Assembly: GCA_963828015.1 (NCBI GenBank)
Contig: CAWHCD010000002.1
Location: 62,001-126,000 of the forward strand
DNA length: 64,000 bases
Direction of reading: 5' to 3'
Source of the DNA: CAVPUA01 sp963828015
GTDB taxonomy: Bacteria; Actinomycetota; Actinomycetes; Mycobacteriales; Jatrophihabitantaceae
Shown: positions 33,523 through 43,689 of the stretch, piece by piece
How the letters are laid out: each line of letters opens with the position of its first letter
Numbering within the stretch: the first letter of the stretch is position 1
The notes under the pieces: model-generated
The model's input: only the letters and a program-made list of their open reading frames with translations
Databases searched by the model: none
What the model was told of the DNA's origin: nothing
Program-made: the position numbers and the translations under genes

Positions 33523-34965
33523 ACGCCCCGGCGACGCGGCGCGTGCCGCAACCGATCGACATGGCCACCGAGCCGCACCTGCGGGGCGTCTTCGCCCCGC
33601 AGGTGCACGAGGTGGATGTGGCCGATCTCGAGGTCGAGGGTGAACTACCGGCCGAGCTGAGCGGCGACTACCTCCGCAACGGCCCCAACCCGCGGTTCAG
33701 CCCGTTGGGCGGCTACCTCTACCCGCTCGACGGCGACGGCATGCTGCATCGCGTGCAGCTGCGCAATGGCCGGGCCCGTTACACCAACCGGTTCGTTCGC
33801 ACCCCGGCCCTGGTCGCCGAAGAGGCGGCCGGGCGGGCCCTGTGGCCCGGCATCACCGGCTTCGGCTACACCCCCGGTCCGGAGCTGGTCGGCCCGGAGC
33901 TGGCCCACACGGTCAAGGACCTGCCCGGCATCAACGTCGTACGCCACGGCGGCCGGTTGCTGGCCCTGGCCGAGTCGCGGCCGCCGTTCCGCCTGTCGGC
34001 CGAGCTCGACACCCTCGAATGCGAGAGCTTCGGCGGCATGCTCCCGGCCGGGGTGACGGCCCATCCCAAGATCGATCCGGTCACCGGCGAGATGGTGGTG
34101 TTCTGCTACGGGCTGGAGGCGCCGTACCTGACCTGGTCGGTGATCGGTGCGGATGGCGTGCCGGTGCGGGCGCAAACCCCGGTCGAGGGCGTCGATCGAC
34201 CGATCATGATCCACGACATGGCGCTCACGCCGACCTACGTCGTGCTCGTCCTGGGTCCGTTCTTCTTCGACATCGCCGCGGCGATGTCGACGGGATCGCC
34301 GATGTCGCTGGGAACCCGAACACGGCACCCGCATCGCCTTGATTCCGCGCGACGGCGGCCCGACGCGCTGGCTGTCGAGCGAGGCGTTCTGGCTGTGGCA
34401 CACGGCCAACGCGTACGACACCGTCGCCGCTGACGGCACGACCCGGGTCGTGCTCGACTACGTCCAGTGGAGCGCGCCGGGCGGATTCGTGCCCGGGCTC
34501 ACCACGACCGGTTCGCTGGCCCGGCTGACGCTCGATCCGGCCACCGGCTCGGTGGTCCGCGACGTGCTGGCCGATCGCGGCATGGAGTTCCCCCGCGTCG
34601 ACGACCGGATGCTGACGATTGCGCACCGTCAGATCGGCACCTCGCTCAAGACCGGCCCGCGCCCCGAGCTCACCGGCGACGCCGACTCGCTGGCCTGGTA
34701 CGACACGGCCACGGGCGAGCTGGCCGTCTGGTCCGCGGGCGACCTCGCGGTGGGGGAGCAGACCTTCGTGCCGCGTGCGGGGGATCCCGATCCCTTCCAC
34801 GGCTGGTGGGTCACCTACGCCACCGATCGCACCGACCTGACCAGCCGGCTGCTCGTGCTGGCGGCCGCCGATCCCACCGCCGGGCCGATCGCGACCGTCC
34901 GGCTGCCCCAGCGCGTCCCGCTCGGGTTGCACGGCGCCTGGCTGCCCGTCGAGGAGGTCAGCTGA
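33519..34965 (+). CDS. Carotenoid oxygenase family protein, frameshifted
   Basis: A non-heme iron carotenoid/stilbene cleavage oxygenase split between two frames at about 34309. The four iron-binding His are all present: AHPK (residue 182), MIHDMALT (residue 232), WHTANAYD and, at the end, LGLHGAW. The usual RNGPNPRF block is near residue 53. Removing one C near 34309 joins both parts as MSWEPEHGTRIALIPRDG and gives 481 aa, the normal length. The GTG start overlaps the upstream TGA. The enzyme would cleave a conjugated double bond of an apocarotenoid, carotenoid or stilbene. Since motifs on both sides are intact, the shift may be a sequence error. Confidence 0.84.
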
Positions 34966-37704
34966 CGGTGATTCCGAACAGCTGCGGATGCTTGCGGGCC
35001 AGGTCGGTGAGCTCGTGCCGCGAGCTCACCGCGGCCTTGCCGTAGATGTTGCCGAGGTGATAGCCGACCGTGCTCTGGGTGATGAACAGCTCCCGGGAGA
35101 TCTGCGCGTAGCTCATGCCGGTGACCAGCAGGGTCAGCACGTCCTGCTCCCGCTCGGTCAGTGACACCCCGCCGACCAGGGTGGGCGCCGGTGCCTCGGG
35201 GGGCGCGGAGCGGATCGCGCGCACCCGCTGCAGGTAGGGCAGCGCACCCAGCCGCTCATAGATCTGCTCGGCGTGCTTCAGGGATCCGTCGGCATCCGGG
35301 CGACCGAGCAGGTGGGCCAGCCGGGCGTGGTCGGCCAGTAGATGGGCCCGGTAGAGCGGCAGGTCGAGGTCTCCGTCCAGGGCCGAGTTCAGGTGTGCCC
35401 ACGCGCCGGCCCCGTCGCCGCGCGCCTCGCAGACGAGCGCCGCGGAACCAGGAGGACGCGGCGCCGGCCCATGGGGCGAGCAGCTCTTCATGGCTGAACT
35501 GCCCCGCCGCCGCGTCGGCCTCGTCGAGCCGCTTGGCCCAGATGAGCGCGGGAAGGTAGTTCAGCAGCACCGTCGGGGTGACACGGGTGATGTCGGTGAC
35601 CTCGAAGGGCGTGCCGCGTAGCTCGGCCAGTGCTGATGCCTGCGCAGCGCTCGATCCCTCGGCGTGGACGCGCGCGAGCAGGGTGCCCACGAACTGCAGG
35701 CAGGCCTCCGGGTAGGGCGACTCGATCAACATCGCCCGCCCGCGCGCGATCAGCGCGTCCGCCTCGCCGAAGCGGCCCTGACCGATCTCGACGAGAGGCG
35801 CCAGCGCGGCGGTCATCTGATGCACCGCGCCACCGCCGAGTTCGACCGCTTGGTGGAAGGTGACCCGCGAACGGCCCCAGTCACCGACGAGCCATTGGGC
35901 CAACCCGAGCTGGGCGTGGAAGGAGCCGGCGCCAAGATCGGTGACGCCATCGACGATGCGGCGCGTCGCCTCGGTCAGATCCTCGGACCCCTCGCGGGTG
36001 AGCCCCATCATCGTTCGCAGTGTCCCCCGAAAGGCCAGCGCGCCGGTGTACGGCAGGGGAACAGCCGGGGCCGGCGGCAACGCGTCCAGCTGCGTAATGA
36101 TTGAACCCAGGCCGTGCTGGCGAATCGACATCTGGCTGCGGTTGATGACTTCCAGGCCGCCTACGCCGGCGTCCTCGACCTTCAACGAAGCGGCCCGGTC
36201 CAGTCCGGCGACGATCACCTCGGTGGGGTGGCCTAGGCACAGCCGGGCCCAGGCCAGCAGCACCTCGACGCGGTACCGCAATCGCGGCTCCTGCGACTGA
36301 AGTGGGGTGGCTGCGATCGGCTCGAGGTGTTCGACCACGTCGCGATGGCGGCGTTGCTGACCGGCGTAGGCCCCGAGGACGAGCGCGCGCCAGGGCCAGT
36401 TCTCGGCGGCCTGGATGTCCTTGAGCTCGGCCTCGACCGGGCTGAAGTCGAAGTTCACCACCAGCGCGAAGACCGACTCCAGCCAGCGCTGCTCGCGCTC
36501 GGCCGGGTCGGGCGTCAGGCCGCTCGCCCAGCGCAGGTACTGCCCAGCCGCCCGGAAGGATCGTTGAGCGTAGAGCTCGGCGGCGTATGCATCCATCTCA
36601 TCGGCCAGCGCGGCGTCGTACTGCTGCGCCGCGGCCATCCGATGTTCCAGTGCCGAGGATCGGGTGGGGACGAGGGCGGCGGCCCGGGCGTGCAACTCCC
36701 GCAGTTGAGGCAGCGGCGTCTGCTGGTAGACCGCCGCGCGCACCAAGGCGTGCGGCGGACGGACCTGGGTCGGTCCGTCCAGCCCTCGGCGTTCGAGCAG
36801 GCCGGTCTCGATCAGCTCCTGCGTGACGGCGCCCGCGTCATCGATGCCGGCCACGGCGGAACTGAGCCCGAGCGGCGACCAGCCCGAATCGAGCACACAG
36901 GTCGCTCGCAGCAGCAGCAGGGCATCGGGCGAGATCTGCGCGGTACCCAGGGCGATCGAGCGCGCGAACGCCGCCGGGGCCGGCAACAGCGCCGTCGTCG
37001 ACAACTCAGCCAGATCATTCTCGGCCAGCAATGTCGTTAGATACAGGGGATTGCCCCCGGTGTGTTCGTACAGGCGTCCAGCCAGGTCGTCGGTCAGGCC
37101 CGGCCAGCGGCGGCGCGCCACCTCGGCCACCTGCGCGCGGGTCAGGCCGGCCAGTGCGATGGTCGTCGCCTCGGGGTGGTCGGCGATCCACCGTTGCCAC
37201 CCGGTGTGCACTTCCGGGGGAAGCGGCCGGCTGCCGACGGCGACCAGCACGCGATCGCCGGAGGCGCGGCGAAGCAGCCACAACAATGCCTCGACCGACT
37301 CCGGGTCGGCCCAGTGCAGGTCATCGGCAAGGAGCAGGATCGGCCCGGATAGGGCCAATGCGTCGAGGCGTTCCTGCAGCGCCTGTGCCGCTATCCGCGT
37401 CGGGGCGGACCCCGCCGTCGGTCGGGCGCGCCGGATCGACGCCCCACTGGGCCAACAGCACGAAGGCGCTTTGGTCGGATTCGAGACCGTCGGCGCGAAG
37501 GATCTGAAAGTCGCGCGCCTGCGTGACCAGTTCGGCCAGCAAGGAGGTTTTGCCGATACCGGCCGCACCCTCGATGACCAGCACAGTCGGCGCGCCGGAC
37601 CGGGCCTGTTCGAGCGCGGTCGTGACGTGGCCCAGATCAGCGTCATCCCATGCCGGCACGTCGGTCCCTTGATCTTGGTGGTACCGAAGATCATCCGGCA
37701 CCAC
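34958..37704 (-). CDS. LAL-type LuxR regulator, broken by two frameshifts
   Basis: A large ATP-binding regulator in three frames. From about 37704 the first part carries Walker A IEGAAGIGKTSLLAEL. After a shift near 37420 comes Walker B LLLADDLHWADPE and the long helical TPR-like middle. After a second shift near 35450 comes the C-terminal LuxR HTH: LTEREQDVLTLLVTGMSYAQ, then QSTVGYHLGNIYGKAAV. Each junction is repaired by removing one base. The whole would be about 914 aa, normal for this family. It lies directly after the nitroreductase on the same strand (12 bases) and its end overlaps the carotenoid oxygenase gene by eight bases. The start is uncertain (GTG 37704 or a later GTG). Confidence 0.78.
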
Positions 37705-37716
37705 CGCGCTGCCTCG

Positions 37717-38391
37717 CTAGTGCGGCCGGCTCGCGCCCCACTGCTCCCAGTGCACCACTTGCTCCAGCGGTTGCCGCTTGGGTTGGCTCCATCGCCCGCG
37801 GGCGGGATAGCCCAGTGGAATAAGGGCCATGCTCAGCGCGTCGTCGGGCAGGCCCAGCAGCTCGTGCAGTTCCGCCTCGTGGGCGACGTGGAAGCTGGTC
37901 AGCGTGCTGCCGATGCCGTAGGCCCGTGCGGCCAGCTGCAGGTGCTGAATGGCCCCGTAGATCGAGGAGCCGAGTCGCGGATTGGCTGAATCGGCCGCGT
38001 CGCGCAGGACCGGGATGATCCATACCGGCGCCTGCTCGATGTGTTCGGCCAGGTGGTCGGCCGCGCGATAGGAAGCCGGGCTGAGCCCGATGTCCGACGG
38101 GGGCGCCGAGAGCACCTCGTCGCGGCGGCTGCCGTAGGCCAGCTGCCAGCCTTCGCGGTACCACTCGCCGACCTGCGCCTTGACGAGCGGATCGGTGACG
38201 ACCACCCAGCCCCAGCTCTGCCGGTTGCCGCCGTTCGGCCCGCGAATCGCCGCGTCGAGAATCGACCACAGCACCTCGTCGGGAATCGGCCGGTCGGAAA
38301 GGTAGCGCCGCGACGGTGTCGAGTGCAGCGCCTCTAGAAGAGGAAGCGCGTTCGGGTCAGGCGGCTCGGCGAGGTTCTCGGTGGCGGTCAC
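37717..38391 (-). CDS. Nitroreductase family protein
   Basis: About 224 aa. It has the FMN-binding start SRRYLSDRPIPDEVLWSILD, a PNGGNRQSWGWVVVTD block that binds FMN phosphate and is unusually clear, and a C-terminal GLPDDALSMALIPLGYPARG typical of the family. These proteins reduce nitro groups, quinones or other electron-poor compounds with NAD(P)H. The start is uncertain: GTG 38391 or TTG 38403, neither with a good ribosome site. Followed closely by the LAL regulator gene on the same strand. Confidence 0.84.
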   Translation of the reverse strand: MTATENLAEPPDPNALPLLEALHSTPSRRYLSDRPIPDEVLWSILDAAIRGPNGGNRQSWGWVVVTDPLVKAQVGEWYREGWQLAYGSRRDEVLSAPPSDIGLSPASYRAADHLAEHIEQAPVWIIPVLRDAADSANPRLGSSIYGAIQHLQLAARAYGIGSTLTSFHVAHEAELHELLGLPDDALSMALIPLGYPARGRWSQPKRQPLEQVVHWEQWGASRPH

Positions 38392-38471
38392 AAAAAGCGA
38401 CAATACCTATAGAGAAAGTGGGATGGCTCGCTGGTGCGCGTTAGCCGCGCCGCAGATCTAGGGTGGCGACC

Positions 38472-38864
38472 ATGGCATTCAACGGGATCTCCCACGTCGG
38501 CCTGACGGTGTCGAACCTGGCCGCCAGCCGCGATTGGTACACCGCCGTCCTGCAGTGGCAGCATCAGGGCGACGGCGAGTCGGTCGACACGAGGTTCAGT
38601 CTCGGCCAACTGCCCGATGGCACCCGGTTGGTGTTGCGCCAGCACAACACCGCGCCGAACGGGCCGTTCGACGAGCGGCAGCCGGGGCTGGACCATTTGT
38701 CGATCAGCTGCACCGACGCCGCCGACCTGACCGACACGATCGAGCGCCTGAGCGCCATCGACGGCACCTGGTCGCCCGTTGCGATCACCGACTACGGCCA
38801 GGTGCTCAACTTGCGCGACCCGGACAACATCGCCATCGAGCTGTTCGGCCCGCCGGCCGGATAG
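38472..38864 (+). CDS. VOC family protein
   Basis: A 130-aa protein from ATG 38472 with two vicinal oxygen chelate modules. The first His is in GISHVGLTVSNLAASRDWY, the second in QPGLDHLSISCTD, and the closing Glu is in DPDNIAIELFGPP. This H-H-E set is the metal triad of glyoxalase-I-like and dioxygenase VOC proteins, so this copy may be an active metalloenzyme. It resembles the short single-domain lactoylglutathione lyase-like proteins. It is convergent with the methyltransferase gene. The upstream GTG at 38463 would add three residues. Confidence 0.83.
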   Translation: MAFNGISHVGLTVSNLAASRDWYTAVLQWQHQGDGESVDTRFSLGQLPDGTRLVLRQHNTAPNGPFDERQPGLDHLSISCTDAADLTDTIERLSAIDGTWSPVAITDYGQVLNLRDPDNIAIELFGPPAG

Positions 38865-39470
38865 TTACTTGCGCGCCCGGCACAGCAGTTGGTAGTCACC
38901 CTGCTCGATCTGGCTCTCGCCGAATCCCGCGAGCTGCAGACGGTGCGCCAGGCCGCGCGGATCGACGGGCAGAAAGGTCTCGCTCTCGGCGGCATGCCGT
39001 TGCCGTACACCGGGTTGGTCCAGGGCGTCGGCGAACAGGAAGGTGCCGCCGGGCCGCAGGACGCGGCAGGCCTCGGCGAACAACTGGTCCTGCAGCTGCA
39101 CGGTCGGCACGTGATGCAGCACGTGGAAGCAGGTCACGGCCGAAAAGCGATTCGGCTCGAGCCCGGTCTGGGTGGCGTCGCCCTGCACGACGGCCACGTT
39201 GCTGTCACTCAGCCGGTCGGCCAGCGTCTGGGCCAGCCGCTCGTCCAGTTCCACCGCAGTCACCTGGGCGGCGCGCTCCCGCAGCAGGTCGGTCGTGCGC
39301 CCGGGTCCCGGGCCCAGCTCCAGGACGTCGTCGCCCAGCTCCCCGTCCGCGGTGAGCCAGGGCAACAGGTCTGATCGCAACATTCGCGCCCACTCGTCGC
39401 TGGCCAGGAAGGCCAGGTGCCCCGAGTTCATCGGGAGGTAGCCGGTTGCGCTGGGATCGGTGCCGGTCAT
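38865..39470 (-). CDS. Class I SAM-dependent methyltransferase
   Basis: A 201-aa methyltransferase. Motif I is VLELGPGPGRTTDLL (near residue 55), the acidic end of strand 2 is VTAVELDERL, and motif post-I is VVQGDATQTGL. The HVLHHVP and VLRPGGTFLFADAL blocks are as in UbiE/ArsM-like methyltransferases. Substrate unknown. The start is ATG 39470; it overlaps the region upstream of the luciferase-like gene on the other strand, whose preferred start is at 39532. Confidence 0.84.
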   Translation of the reverse strand: MTGTDPSATGYLPMNSGHLAFLASDEWARMLRSDLLPWLTADGELGDDVLELGPGPGRTTDLLRERAAQVTAVELDERLAQTLADRLSDSNVAVVQGDATQTGLEPNRFSAVTCFHVLHHVPTVQLQDQLFAEACRVLRPGGTFLFADALDQPGVRQRHAAESETFLPVDPRGLAHRLQLAGFGESQIEQGDYQLLCRARK

Positions 39471-39531
39471 GCGTGCATTGAACCGCAGTCGGAACGGGAA
39501 TGCGGGCCAGCCGCCCAGGATTGGATCAGAA

Positions 39532-40551
39532 GTGACCGCTTCAGAGGATTCGCTGCCATTGGGTGTGCTGGACTTCGTCGGGATCGAGTACGGCGAGACG
39601 GCGGCGGCCTCGATTGCCGGCGCGGTCGAGATCGCGCAGGCAGTCGAAGCGGCCGGCTATCGGCGCTACTGGGTCTCCGAGCACCACAACATGACCAGCC
39701 TGGCCTGTAGCGCGCCCGAGCTGCTGACCGCGCACGTGGGCGCCCTGACGTCGCGCATCCGCGTCGGCGCGGCCGGGATCATGCTGCCCAACCACACGTC
39801 GCTGAAGGTGGCCGAGACGTTTCGGACCCTGCTGGCGATGTATCCCGGACGCATCGATCTCGCGTTGGGTCGCGCACCGGGCACCGACCCGCTGACCGCG
39901 CACGTGCTGCGCCGGGGGATCGGCGGCGACCCGGGCGCGGAGTTCCCCAATCAGGTCGGCGAACTGCTGGCGTTCCTGGGTGACGGGTTCCCGGATGATC
40001 ACCCCTACGCGCCGTTGGTCGCCGCACCGGTCATCGATGAGCGCCCGGAGTTGTTCGTGCTCGGCTCGAGCGGCTACGGTGCCCGCTTCGCCGCCGTGAA
40101 CGGGATGAGCGCGGTGTTCGCGCACCACATGAGCCCCGACATCGCGATCGAGGCGCTGCGGTCCTACCGGCGCGAGTTCACGCCACGGGTCGAGGGGGCC
40201 ATGCCCTACTCGGCGATGTCGGTGCTCGCCTTCGCCAGCGACGACGAGGATGCCGTCGTCGAGTTCGAGGCCGCCTGGACGTTGACGATGAGCAACATCC
40301 GCCGGGGGGTCCGCGAGCCATTGCGCCCCGAGCAGGTGAGCGAGTTCGCCCGGTCCGCGGCGTTTCGCAGCGCCCGCACTGACGATGGCCGGATGGTGAC
40401 CGGGGAACCGAAAGCGGTCGCCGAGCGGTTGCTGGAGATGAAGGACGCCGCCCAAGCCGATGAGATCGTCGTGGTCACTCCGAGCCTGGGCCGTGACCGT
40501 CGCCGCGCCAGCTACGTGGCGCTGGCCCAAGCCTGGCGCGATGCCGTCTAA
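39532..40551 (+). CDS. Luciferase-like (LLM class) flavin-dependent oxidoreductase
   Basis: About 339 aa from GTG 39532. It has the LGVLDFVGIEYGE opening, the RRYWVSEHHNMTSLACSAPE block of the MsnO8-type flavin monooxygenases (alkanal monooxygenase-like) and GRIDLALGRAPGTDP near residue 100. In that subgroup FMN is the cofactor rather than F420. The frame is open upstream to 39460, but that would overlap the methyltransferase gene, so GTG 39532 is preferred. The PPOX gene follows after 13 bases on the same strand, likely in one transcript. Substrate unknown. Confidence 0.85.
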   Translation: MTASEDSLPLGVLDFVGIEYGETAAASIAGAVEIAQAVEAAGYRRYWVSEHHNMTSLACSAPELLTAHVGALTSRIRVGAAGIMLPNHTSLKVAETFRTLLAMYPGRIDLALGRAPGTDPLTAHVLRRGIGGDPGAEFPNQVGELLAFLGDGFPDDHPYAPLVAAPVIDERPELFVLGSSGYGARFAAVNGMSAVFAHHMSPDIAIEALRSYRREFTPRVEGAMPYSAMSVLAFASDDEDAVVEFEAAWTLTMSNIRRGVREPLRPEQVSEFARSAAFRSARTDDGRMVTGEPKAVAERLLEMKDAAQADEIVVVTPSLGRDRRRASYVALAQAWRDAV

Positions 40552-40564
40552 CTAGGATGGGGCC

Positions 40565-40960
40565 GTGACCACTCCGAGCATCCCGCCCTCACACGGCGAC
40601 CTGATCGACCAACCACTGCCGATCGCCTTCGCTACGGTTGGAGCGAGCGGTTACCCGCAGGTCACCTACGTCTGGGCGATCCGCGACGGCGCGAACATCG
40701 TCACCTCGCTGATCGGCGCCCGCCAGAAGATCAAGAACCTGCGCGAGCGCCCGCAGGCGACGCTATTCATCGCTGATCCGGCCAACCCGATGCGCACGCT
40801 CGAGGTGCGTGGTGACGTGACGATCGAGCCCGATCCCGAGCTGATCACGCTGCGCCGCGTCGTCACGGCGTACGGCGTCGACCTCGAATCCTTCGGCGGA
40901 TCGGTCGAAGACCGTCAGACGGTGACGATCCACCCGACGCGGGTCGTGGCCCAGGGCTGA
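40565..40960 (+). CDS. PPOX-class F420/FMN-dependent protein
   Basis: A 131-aa split-barrel protein of the pyridoxamine 5'-phosphate oxidase-like class. It opens with LPIAFATVGASGYPQVTYVW, has GARQKIKNLRERPQATLFI, where the basic helix binds phosphate of the cofactor, and ends TVTIHPTRVVAQG. In actinomycetes most of these use F420, but FMN cannot be excluded. The gene is just downstream of the luciferase-like gene, and its stop abuts that of the convergent cysteine desulfurase gene. Confidence 0.83.
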   Translation: MTTPSIPPSHGDLIDQPLPIAFATVGASGYPQVTYVWAIRDGANIVTSLIGARQKIKNLRERPQATLFIADPANPMRTLEVRGDVTIEPDPELITLRRVVTAYGVDLESFGGSVEDRQTVTIHPTRVVAQG

Positions 40961-42710
40961 TCACCAGCGCGCGTTCGGTGACCCTCCGGGGTTATTGACC
41001 GCCAGGCGGTGCAGGACGGCGAGCAGCTGGTCGACCTCGCCGCGCGTGTTGTACATCGCCAACGACGGGCGGACCGTGGTCTCCAGGCCGAACCGGCGCA
41101 GGATCGGCTGGGCGCAGTGGTGCCCGGCGCGCACGGCGATGCCTTCGCGGCTCAAGGCCTGGCCGACCTCCTCGGTCGTGTGGCCCTCGAGCACGAAGGA
41201 CAGCACCGAGGCCTTGGTCGCGGCCGTGCCGATCAGTCGCAGTCCGGGCACCTGCTCCAGGCCGCGCGTGGCGTACTCCAGCAGGTCGTGTTCGTAGGCG
41301 GCCACGGCCGGGCGACCCAGCTGCTCCAGGTATTCCAAGGCGGCACCAAGCCCGACGGCATCGGCGATGTTTCCGGTGCCCGCCTCGAACCGCGTCGGCG
41401 GCGGCTGGAAGATCGCCCGCTCGAACGTCACGTCGGAGATCATGTTGCCGCCACCCTGATACGGCGGCAGGCTCTCGAGCACGGCGGCTTTGCCGTATAC
41501 GACGCCGATACCGGTGGGCCCATAGATCTTGTGTCCGGAGAAGACGAAGAAGTCGGTGTCGAGCGCGGCCACGTCGGTCGGCAAATGCGATACGGACTGG
41601 GCGCCGTCGACCAGCGTGCAGGCGCCGACCGCATGGGCCAGGTCGACGATCTGCTTGGTCGGCGTGATCGTTCCCAAGGCATTGGACACCTGGGTCACCG
41701 AGACCAGCTTGGTGCGCCCGGACAGCAGCTTGGCGTATTCGTCCATGCGCAGCTGGCCGTCGTCGTCGACCGGGATCACCTTGATCGCGAAGCCGAGTTC
41801 GTCGCGCAACAGCAGCCAGGGAACGATATTGGCGTGATGCTCGAGCTGGGACAGGATCACCTCGTCGCCCGGTCCGAGGTTGGCCCGACCCCACGTGGCC
41901 GCGATCAGGTTGATCGCCTCGGTCGTGCCGCGGACGAACACGATCTCCTCGGCCGAACGCGCCCCGATGAACCGGGCCACGATGCCCCGGGCGTTCTCGT
42001 AGGCGTCGGTGGCCCGCGCGGCCAGCTCGTGCGCGGCGCGATGGATGTTGCTGTTCTCGTGCTCGTAGAAGTAGGCCAGGCGGTCGATCACGGCCCGGGG
42101 CTTGTGAGTCGTCGCCGCATTGTCGAACCAGACCAGCTGCTTGCCGTTGACCCGTTCGGCCAGGATCGGGAAATCGCGGCGCACCGCGTTGAGGTCGAAG
42201 CCCGGAACCGGATCGCCGGAGGTGGTCCCGAACGAGGACTGCTCCGCCGGGCCCTTGATGAAGTAGCGCTCTAGCGAGGGGTCCGGGCGCGTCTCGATCC
42301 CAGGGGCGTCGAACCCCGGCGGCACCTGCACCTCCTGGACCTGGCCCGGCCCACCGGTTCCCGAGTGCGGAACGTCGAGGAAGTAGTAGGCCGGCGTGAT
42401 CGTCGCTCCATCGATCGGTGCGAACTGCGCCCCGCCGCGGGGAACGGGAGCGGGACCCGACGGCGCGGGTGACGCAGCCGTCGGCGCAGCGGGCGGGATG
42501 GGCGCCGACGGGCGCGGCGAAGCCGGGCCCTTTGGCCGCCGGCACCGCCGCGGGCGACTGCGGCAGATCCGCCGGCGCGCTCACCGGGCTGGCAATCGCG
42601 GCCGACTGCCCGGGCAGCGCCTTGAACAGCTCGTTGGCCAGCTGGGCCAGCTCGGCGACGTCGGGCAGCCCGGGGCCGGGGCTACTTGACGTAGGTCGGG
42701 GCGTAGTCAT
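40961..42710 (-). CDS. Encapsulin-associated cysteine desulfurase (SufS-like), frameshifted
   Basis: A PLP enzyme that takes sulfur from L-cysteine. The catalytic domain (from FDLNAVRRDFPILAERVNG) has the PLP Lys in VFSGHKIYGPTGIG and the reactive Cys in VRAGHHCAQPILRRFG, as in SufS. Before it is an unusual Pro/Ala-rich extension of about 175 residues, starting MTTPRPTSS, with short ordered blocks PDVAELAQLANELFKALPG and TITPAYYFLDVP. Family 2A encapsulin cargo desulfurases carry such an extension to enter the shell. The extension and catalytic part are in different frames, joined near 42495-42520. The ATG at 42710 lies inside the last codons of the shell gene (29-base overlap). About 582 aa after repair. 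Confidence 0.88.
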
Positions 42711-43611
42711 GGAACTTCGTCACGTCGACATCGTCGAGTACCGCCAGGGCGTCCGGGGTGAGGACGGCCAGCGAGCAGTAGAGCGAGATCAGGTAGGACG
42801 CGATGGCCTGCCGGTTGATGCCCATGTGACGCACCGACAGCCCGGGGCTCTGCTCGCCGGGCAGCCCGGGCTGGAACAGCCCGACGACGCCCTGCCGGGA
42901 TTCACCCGTGCGCAAAAGGATGATCTTGGTCTTGCCGTCGACGACCGGGACCTTGTCGGAGGGAATCAGCGGCAGGCCCCGCCAGGTGACGAACTGCGAG
43001 CCGAACAGGCTGACGGTCGGCGGCGGGACGCCCCGCCGGGTGCACTCCCGGCCGAACGCCGCGATCGCCTCGGGGTGCGCGATGAAGAAGCCGGGCTGCT
43101 TCCACACCTTGGCGATCAGGCTGTCCAGGTCGTCAGGGGTGGGCGGACCGCCGAGGGTGGCGATGCGCTGGGAGTCCGTGACCTGGCTCAGCATCCCGTA
43201 GGCGGGGTTGTTGATTAGCTCGGATTCCTGGCGCTCCTTGACCGTCTCGATGGTCAGCCGCAGCTGCTCCTTGATCTGGTCGTACGGGCTGGAGTAGAGG
43301 TCGGAGACGCGGGTGTGCACGTCGACGATGGTCGAGACCGCGTTGAGGAAGATCTCTTGCGGCTCTTCCTCGTAGTCGACGAAGGTTTGCGGCAGCTCCG
43401 ATTCGTCGCGCGGCAGGCAGGCCACGTCGACGTCCTCGGGATGCTTGACCCGGTTCAGCCGGTAGATGCCCGCCTCGACCGGCGTCCAGCTCAGCAGGTG
43501 CACCAACCACCGCGGCGTGATGATGGACAGCTGGGCGGTGGTCTTGGTGGCATTGGCCAGCTGCCGGGCGGCGCTGTCGCTCAACGCGGCAGGAGGCGGA
43601 ACTGCGGTCAT
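42682..43611 (-). CDS. Family 2A encapsulin nanocompartment shell protein
   Basis: A 309-aa HK97-fold shell protein of encapsulin family 2A, the group that includes SrpI of cyanobacteria and major membrane protein I of mycobacteria. Recognisable parts are ARQLANATKTTAQLSIITPR and WLVHLLSWTPVEAGIYRLNR at the N-terminus, INNPAYGMLSQVTDSQRIAT in the middle, and VVGLFQPGLPGEQSPGLSVR and RQAIASYLISLYCSLAVLTP near the C-terminus. Length and order fit the family. Many copies would self-assemble into an icosahedral protein shell in the cytoplasm. The cysteine desulfurase gene downstream overlaps it by 29 bases and encodes the expected cargo. The ATG at 43611 follows GGAG. No other sulfur gene is adjacent. 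Confidence 0.93.
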   Translation of the reverse strand: MTAVPPPAALSDSAARQLANATKTTAQLSIITPRWLVHLLSWTPVEAGIYRLNRVKHPEDVDVACLPRDESELPQTFVDYEEEPQEIFLNAVSTIVDVHTRVSDLYSSPYDQIKEQLRLTIETVKERQESELINNPAYGMLSQVTDSQRIATLGGPPTPDDLDSLIAKVWKQPGFFIAHPEAIAAFGRECTRRGVPPPTVSLFGSQFVTWRGLPLIPSDKVPVVDGKTKIILLRTGESRQGVVGLFQPGLPGEQSPGLSVRHMGINRQAIASYLISLYCSLAVLTPDALAVLDDVDVTKFHDYAPTYVK

Positions 43612-43689
43612 GAACGTCTCCAGAGGTGTGCCGAGGCGTGCGGTCCAGTTCGCATCCTAGGACAGCTTGGGCCCTCCAGCCGTTTTCCC

